Origin: Corallium rubrum
Lineage: Eukaryota > Cnidaria > Anthozoa > Scleralcyonacea > Coralliidae
NCBI GenBank assembly: GCA_964035015.1
Contig: OZ036007.1
Coordinates: 10,484,881 to 10,548,880 of the forward strand
Length of the DNA: 64,000 bases
Direction of reading: 5' to 3'
In this document: one piece after another, positions 58,923 through 64,000 of the stretch
Position numbering within the stretch: the stretch's first letter is position 1
Layout: each line of letters starts with the position of its first letter
The notes under the pieces: generated by a model
What the model was told of the DNA's origin: nothing
Seen by the model: the letters and a program-made list of their open reading frames with translations, nothing else
Database searches by the model: none
Translations under genes and position numbers: made by a program

Positions 58923-59075
58923 TATCCCGAACCCAATGATGACCATGCATAGAAAATGTCATTCTCCAAGTCACAATTTTGGCAACAATTAAGGTAAACA
59001 GTATCTTGAGAGTCAGAGCAGTTTAACAGAGATAATGCAGATAGGGTCTAAATGATTTAGAACTTGTCTAACAGA

Positions 59076-59567
59076 AAAGTTCTTAACTTAGATTATGCAT
59101 ACGCCGTACTCCGGTTGAAAGTAACTGTTGTTCATCTATCTCTAGAACTGTAATGGTTATTTAGAGCAGGATTATTTTATCGAGGTTTACTCCTCTAGAT
59201 CCGCCGTGTTCTGCTCCACCATCTCTTGATGATGTTAACAGGGTTACCTCGCAGTAGGATGTGGTTAATCTTCACCACGCACGGACGGTCATTCACCATG
59301 GAGAGGCTATGTGGTGCGCTTCACACGGTGCTGGGGTGCATGGAGACCATGAGTCTAGGACGCCATAGAAGGCCATCTAGAAAAGGTGTTCCTCTACTTA
59401 ACCCCTTAACCCCTTTAGTGTTTTTGACCCATCCTTGCCTGAGCCAGGCAAAAACGTCCCCTTTGTTGTTTTACTCTGCAAGGCAGACGATTCCACTGCC
59501 AGGAGATTTTCCTTGCCAAAGGAGAACCTTAGATATCCTAGGCAGCAATAGGTCAGTTAAACACTGT
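59076..59567. other. Unassigned, GC-richer than surroundings
   Basis: An open frame from 59226 runs into the minisatellite and the MULE-like MITE beyond, so I do not accept it as a gene. No domain or splice-bounded exon is recognised; it could be a decayed transposon segment. Confidence 0.35.
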
Positions 59568-59698
59568 TTTTGCGGCCTTCTTGTTTTTGCCGCCATCTTG
59601 TTTTTGCCGTCTTTTCGCCGCCATCTTGTTTTCGCCGCCATCTTGTTTTCGCCACCATCTTGTTTTTGCCGCCATCTTGTTTTTACCGCAATTTTGTT
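59568..59698 (+). repeat. Minisatellite of about 18 bp (TTGTTTTTGCCGCCATC)
   Basis: About seven tandem variants of CTTGTTTTTGCCGCCATC, some with TTTTCG in place of TTTTTG and one shortened copy. It ends directly at the left target duplication of the Mutator-like element. Confidence 0.8.
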
Positions 59699-59701
59699 TT
59701 A

Positions 59702-60239
59702 CTTCAGGCCCAACCTCGTCCCCAGGGCATTTTGCCTCCACGTTGGGAGGTCGGCGAAAATGGCCTGGAATCGGCTGGTCACGTGACACCCAGAATTTTG
59801 GGGTGTTGTGGCATGAAAATTTATGCGGTCTTTGTGTTTCGTTTTTGTATAATACGTATACATGAATAATAAATAGGAAATATTTAACGCTCTGCCGAAT
59901 CACTCATGTGAACCTTTATCATAAATGCAACTGGCTAGCATTATTCATCATGATACTCCCCACGATTATCCAGGATACATTTAAATGTCGGGAAGAAACA
60001 TATATCTAATGTTGTTCTTGACTTTAACCAAAGCTATCGTTACAATTCTTTGGATGAACTTCGCAGAGTGGAGTTATTGCAATTCATATTTTGATGAATA
60101 AATTACACTGTATCTGAATTAATCAAGTTTTTAAAACCGGCCAATCCGGTTATAGAATCGACCAGCCGATGCCAGGGCCATTTTCGCCGACCTCCCAACG
60201 TGGAGGCAAAATGCCCTGGGGACGAGGTTGCTTCAGGCC
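59702..60239. mobile_element. Mutator-like MITE with perfect 9-bp target duplication
   Basis: CTTCAGGCC at 59702-59710 is repeated at 60231-60239. The element 59711-60230 (520 bp) has long terminal inverted repeats of about 68 bp: CAACCTCGTCCCCAGGGCAT at the left and the exact mirror at the right, continuing through CCTCCACGTTGGGAGGTCGG. A 9-bp duplication with long inverted ends is the signature of Mutator-like elements. It has no transposase. Confidence 0.85.
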
Positions 60240-60880
60240 GCTTAATTGAGTGCGATTGGGAACTACATAACTAACTGCTTATTTTTACTATACATGTGAC
60301 TGACCATGAAAAGATTTAAAGGTGCATTACACTCCGTTTTGCGCATGTACAGTACTAATGTTTACATCTTTATTTACGAAAGAAATGCTAATACCTCCCT
60401 AAGCTTTCCTTGTTTCCTCTTCACTACTTGTATTTGGAACAAAATATTTTACGAAATCCGAAGAGATACCCTCGCCGAATCGTGTGGTTTTCTATGTTGT
60501 TCTGAACGGTTTGGCATACTAAGTTGAATACTTCATGTAATTATCTACGAATGTCTTACGAAACTTGACTACGTCAGGAAACAAGATGGCGGGTCATGCG
60601 AAGAAAGGAGGTTTAAACTTCCTAGCTCATCTCATTATAAATAAACCAGCCCACCCCTCCCCAATAAACTTTGGCCTGGTAAAGCCACATAGAAATAATT
60701 TAAACCTGAAACATTTGACCCAGGACATCTGCTTGCTTGCTTGGTATAGGTTGATCTTATCTTGAATGGCAATATCCAAAATCCTTGTAGTTCCATGAAG
60801 TACTCAGGTTGTAATACTCTTGTGAACATTCCTATAAATACAATTAACAATTATTTAAAAATATCACAAACCTAAAAATC
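60240..60880. other. Intergenic, no gene
   Basis: Small open frames lack start and splice context. Contains the GGACATCTGCTTGCTTGCT block also present near 55600. Confidence 0.4.
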
Positions 60881-60883
60881 GTC

Positions 60884-61142
60884 ACCCCCCCCCCCCCACC
60901 CACCCCACCCCCCACCACCACCACCACCATGGCAACCACACTTTTCCAAAAACTGAACGGTAAAAACGTTTTGTAGAGGAAAGCGGGATTTTTCGTTAAT
61001 ATAAATTGATGCATAAGAAATTGGTTGGCTAATTTAATCGTAAAATTGCATTGGTTGGTAATGCGATAAGACAATAGAGGTACACCCCACCCCACCCTAC
61101 TGTACTCCACCCCACGGCCCCACCCGACCCCACCCGACCCCA
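60884..61142. repeat. C-rich simple repeats (two tracts)
   Basis: A run of Cs followed by CCACCC/CCA repeats lies at about 60884-60930. A second tract built from CCCCACCCGACC-type units lies at 61083-61142. The minus-strand open frame across them (poly-Gly/Val) is a by-product of the repeats. Confidence 0.8.
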
Positions 61143-62053
61143 CCTTAAGAATGGTTACGCTACGCAGTGCTTGGTTGAATTTATACGCAACTGTACAACG
61201 AAAATTATCGAATCGACAGAATACTTCAAAATAGAATCCAAAAATCTTTGACAATGAACAGCGAACGAACGACTAGTTCAACCAAAACAGAAATATACCG
61301 GACCGGCAACGCCAGCAAGATCTTGAAGGTTCAATTTATTTTCTTTCCATGAAGAGTTTCCTCAAAACTCGCAGCGGAACTTGTGTGGAATTTTAACAAA
61401 GTATGAAAGACCGGCCGCGTGCGTTAATTGTACTGTTCAGGACTTGCTAAATGCGACGGCAAACTATCAATGGCGAGGTATAGTTCAGTCTGTTGAGTAC
61501 AAACACAATAGACTTCACTTGTCTTAGTTTCGAACGAGAATGCTGCTGAACTAAAAAGAATTTCATTCCTGGTTTCAAAGCTTTTAAGAGCCAGGTCTGG
61601 TTTTGAATATGTCTCAATCATTGGTCTCAACTCTCAATGCATAAATAGACAACGTGTCAGCGAAGTCCACTTTAATATTAAGCGAAGGCATGCACACGTG
61701 TTTGTAGACAAACTATTGAAACTCAGAAAGCGAATTGCTAAAAGTTGTACAAAATGTCTTCAAAACGTTGAGGAGAAGAAAGATAATGGCTAAGAAATGT
61801 CCTCTAACGGCGTTGCTTAGTTCTCTCGAAGAAGTCAAATACATTAAACGTCCTACGGGACCACTACAAAGTATCCCAACTCTTCTCGCACCAGGGGCAG
61901 TGGTAGTAAGAAATTATTGGTCCCGAAAATATCGCCGAACGAGCAGAATTTGTACAAATAAATCCTCAAAACGTTAACAGAATACGAATAATCACCAAGG
62001 CTATCTTTTAAACACGTCTCTATTCGAATAGAAGCTAAAAAAACATCCAGCAC
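61143..62053. other. Intergenic, no gene
   Basis: Short overlapping open frames on both strands (61424-61630, 61735-61977, 61853-62053). None has recognisable content. Confidence 0.4.
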
Positions 62054-62071
62054 TTGCTAAATCTTCAGACA

Positions 62072-62329
62072 ATGGGCGAACACGAACTGCCAAAAGGCTT
62101 CCGACAGCTTCAAGAACGTGGTCCGAAATTTTGGCCGAATTTCGTCTCTAAAACGTCGAAAATCTCCGAGAAATGCTCAACTTCGGTTGGAAATCTTGGT
62201 ACTTGTAATTGTGTTTCCTTTCGAAGGATTTCTGACCTATTTCGAAGTGATAAAACCGAAGAAACCTCGCATTTCGGGCTGAGCATGCAGCCGAAGGAAT
62301 CCGCTGGGACCTTTAAATTAACCGAATAA
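62072..62329 (+). CDS. Small open frame, unidentified (low support)
   Basis: An ATG-started frame of 85 codons, MGEHELPKGFRQL... to TAA, with mixed, protein-like composition (charged N-terminus, cysteines in the middle, NFVSKTSKISEKCS). No signal peptide or domain is recognised, and the opposite strand is also fairly open. It could be a dispersed repeat rather than a gene. It lies close to the minus-strand exon candidate at 62373. Confidence 0.25.
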   Translation: MGEHELPKGFRQLQERGPKFWPNFVSKTSKISEKCSTSVGNLGTCNCVSFRRISDLFRSDKTEETSHFGLSMQPKESAGTFKLTE

Positions 62330-62372
62330 AATCAACAATTAAAAGCAAGCAACAACTACAAATCATACTTAC

Positions 62373-62493
62373 ACACCTTCACATCTTCAAAGCCGTTTTG
62401 TTGCCACCTTGGGTCGTTTTCTAGCAAGACTTGAGCGAATATTTCAAGCTTTTGAGCGACATAAGTCCACACTGCTCGCCGACATGCCCCAAA
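62373..62493 (-). CDS. Possible internal exon, unidentified protein
   Basis: On the minus strand a pyrimidine-rich acceptor (GGGGCTTCTTCTCAG) is followed by 40 open codons plus one base, ending at a strong donor (GTAAGT, with GTGT before it). The peptide includes ACRRAVWTYVAQKLEIFAQ and ENDPRWQQNGFEDVK, which looks like an amphipathic helical segment. Start phase 0, end phase 1. I could not find a matching next exon. It may be a host exon or a captured fragment. Confidence 0.35.
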
Positions 62494-62831
62494 CTGAGAA
62501 GAAGCCCCAGCAACGCACCTTGAAAAAGCTAACCGGTTTTTTAAATTTTAAATTACCCGCTTCAGCGCTTCTGATTGGCTGATCGATTCAAGAGACGTTT
62601 ATATAGTGTTTCATGTGATAAATCATACACGAAAAGAAGTCTTTCAAAAGTTGTTCGTAGTTCGTGAATTCAGTTGACAATTAAATTGTTGATTTTAACC
62701 CTGTGCGTGATGAGTATAGAATAGAAAGAATGATAAAGTCATCTGGAGTTTATAGTACGGGGTAAAATACACGAAACGTGAGAGCTAGTCGGATAAAGCC
62801 TATTTCAGATCCACTGCAGTTCATATCCAAC

Positions 62832-62926
62832 TTAAAGTGCATATAACCCCAAATTTTTTATCATCTAAATACGTTCTACCTTTGGCAAATAGTTGAAAGA
62901 AATATTTTTTAGATTGGAGCTTAGGC
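62832..62926 (+). mobile_element. Possible solo left end of a TTAA element
   Basis: TTAA (62832-62835) followed by AGTGCATATAACCCC resembles the starts of the TTAA foldbacks (AGTGC..., AGTGTATAT..., ...ACCCC). No mirrored right end was found before the window closes. Confidence 0.35.
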
Positions 62927-63494
62927 TATGTGCACACGGTAACGTTTCCGAGCGTTTTCGTATTGTTTCAAGTTATGAACTGATTAGTTAGTTTCAGAAA
63001 TTGCAGCTTGATGTTAGTAATAATTGTCCGTTGTTTGCTGTACAAGCTGTGTTAGTTAGTAATACTCAGAAAAACTCTGAGCTCCAAGCGGGACTCGAAC
63101 CCATAACCTTCTGAATGCTAGCCAGACGCTCTACCATTGAGCCACTAGAACTCAGATAGCGGAACAAGGTTAATTAAGGTACTTATACCTTAGACTGTGC
63201 CCAGTCCTCCAGGAACGAGTCTTAACCGCTCGGTTACAAGTACTTGTTGGTCTACAAGTCGCGTTGTAACAGTAAGTTTCCAGTTAAACACTGTTAGTTA
63301 GTTTCAGAAATTGCAGCTTGATGTTAGTAATAATTGTCAGTTGTTTGTTGTCCGCTTAGAGGTCAGAGTTTTTCTGAGTATTACTAACACAGCTTGTACA
63401 GCAAACAACTGACAATTATGAACTGATTGTTCTCGATTCCCTTGAGAACAGTAAACAATACGAAAACGCTCGGAAACGTTGCCGTGTGCACATA
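62927..63494. mobile_element. Non-autonomous element with 42-bp inverted ends and tRNA-like cargo
   Basis: The left end (TATGTGCACACGGTAACGTT, 62927-62968) and the right end (63453-63494) match as inverted repeats with one difference in 42 bases. Inside is a second inverted pair: TCAGAAAAACTCTGA-type sequence at 63065-63080 with its mirror near 63367, and GTTTGCTGTACAAGC with GCTTGTACAGCAAAC. A tRNA-Ala-like sequence lies at 63081-63151. No clear target duplication, so superfamily unassigned. Confidence 0.7.
63081..63151 (-). tRNA. tRNA-Ala(AGC)-like sequence, probably a SINE head
   Basis: 71 bases on the minus strand fold as a cloverleaf: acceptor GTTCTAG/TTGGAGC (with G-U pairs), D-arm GCTC-AATGGTA-GAGC, anticodon arm TCTGG-CTAGCAT-TCAGA giving anticodon AGC, and T-arm with GGGTTCGAGTCCC (one end mismatch). 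Both polymerase III boxes are present. Against a working tRNA-Ala: no G3:U70 pair in the acceptor, the base after the acceptor is T instead of A, and it lies inside a transposon. Best read as tRNA-derived. Confidence 0.6.
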
Positions 63495-64000
63495 ATCTCA
63501 GATATTGCTTTAATAGAGATTTTTGTTTTCCAAATGGTAATAATGAGATGACGCCAAAGTAGTCATCATTATCTATACAATATTTAGGGACGAACATTAT
63601 TTTTCTGGAGGGGGGGATGAAAAATATTGGAAAAAATTGTTTGCAGACGCTGATAAGATCAAATAAATTGTTTGCAAACATAATAAGTAAAAAACAAAAT
63701 GTTTGCAGAGCAATGACGAAAGCCGCATGATTTAATATTTGTTATGTCCGTTCTCAGTAGGGTAGCCAAAGTTTAAATCGAGAAAAGTTTAAATCCGTTG
63801 AGAAACTTGTAGGGGGGGGGGGGGGGGGTGTGTTACATTGTTTTAAGGCCAAGTGAGTAGCCAGTAATGTGTTATATTAGGCATGCATCTGCTATAAATT
63901 ACAATACTAATTAGGTCTATACAAAATACCTCCAACTTGTTTTTACATTTACGACTTGTTTATAAATAAATCTAAAGATATTTTTCTGGTTTGATTTCAA
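63495..64000. other. Intergenic, no gene; poly-G run
   Basis: AT-rich, with a G run of about 18 near 63812-63829. The minus-strand open frame at 63337-63681 overlaps the transposon end and is not supported. Confidence 0.4.

Larger units (their letters stand above)
57352..59075. repeat. Outer inverted duplication flanking nested repeats
   Basis: CTGCTCTGACTCTTGG (57407) and the nearby CAGTTTACCTTA are mirrored at 58990-59035 (TAAGGTAAACAGTA, GAGAGTCAGAGCAG). Further similarity extends outward (GGGGTCTAATTT against AGGGTCTAAATG). The nested elements listed separately lie inside. Confidence 0.5.

Noticed and set aside
59226..59786. 186-codon open frame
   Set aside because: Its second half reads through the CCGCCATCTTG minisatellite and the end of the Mutator-like MITE; no domain is visible in the first half.
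60844..61254. 136-codon minus-strand open frame with Gly/Val runs
   Set aside because: The length is produced by C-rich simple repeats.
63081..63151. Functional tRNA-Ala gene
   Set aside because: Anticodon AGC and boxes fit, but the G3:U70 identity pair is missing, the discriminator base is T, and the sequence lies inside a transposon.

Overview
The window looks like a piece of an animal nuclear genome. It is AT-rich and poor in genes, with small exons, GT-AG introns, many short non-autonomous transposons, tRNA-derived repeats and a 200-N assembly gap. The mix of long palindromic TTAA elements, hAT/Mutator/Harbinger-like MITEs and a secreted TSP1-domain protein would fit a cnidarian such as a coral or anemone. 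That placement is inference, because no marker gene is present.

Layout. 1-15.1 kb: one well-supported host gene on the + strand. Its coding exons are 4271-4541, 7298-7539 and 10106-10345, and the splice phases match. It encodes a predicted secreted protein of about 250 aa: signal peptide, one thrombospondin type-1 repeat, then a basic C-terminal region I do not recognise. A possible promoter and 5'UTR exon lie at about 1596-1845. Introns and flanks are filled with MITEs and foldback elements, several defined to the base by target-site duplications: TAA at 2044-2254, TA at 5891-6226, 8-bp hAT at 6432-6960 and 13350-13903, and TTA at 14170-14342. A run of TTAA-bounded foldbacks covers 10365-13138, and adjoining members share their TTAA sites.

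15.1-50.5 kb: one continuous satellite array of about 35 kb with a monomer of about 171-172 bp, roughly 200 copies. It has higher-order periods: 4-mer of about 685 bp, 14-mer of about 2.4 kb, and a block of about 3.3 kb. The block carries a 521-bp TTAA foldback and was duplicated with it. The N gap at 36301-36500 is flanked by 41 identical bases and may be an assembly artefact.

50.5-64 kb: more TTAA foldbacks (51288-51772, 55891-56376), an element of about 0.8 kb with inverted ends, a 520-bp Mutator-like MITE with a 9-bp duplication (59711-60230), a 568-bp element carrying a tRNA-Ala-like sequence (62927-63494), and an array of units with a tRNA A-box-like core (about 55.7-57.3 kb). Three short, exon-like minus-strand stretches (54735-54908, 54997-55134, 62373-62493) may belong to unidentified genes or transposon relics.

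The most unusual signals are the higher-order satellite, whose monomer palindrome occurs with its loop in both orientations; a group of otherwise different foldbacks with the mini-hairpin sequence GCGNAGC at or near the centre; and the chain of TTAA elements abutting at shared target sites.
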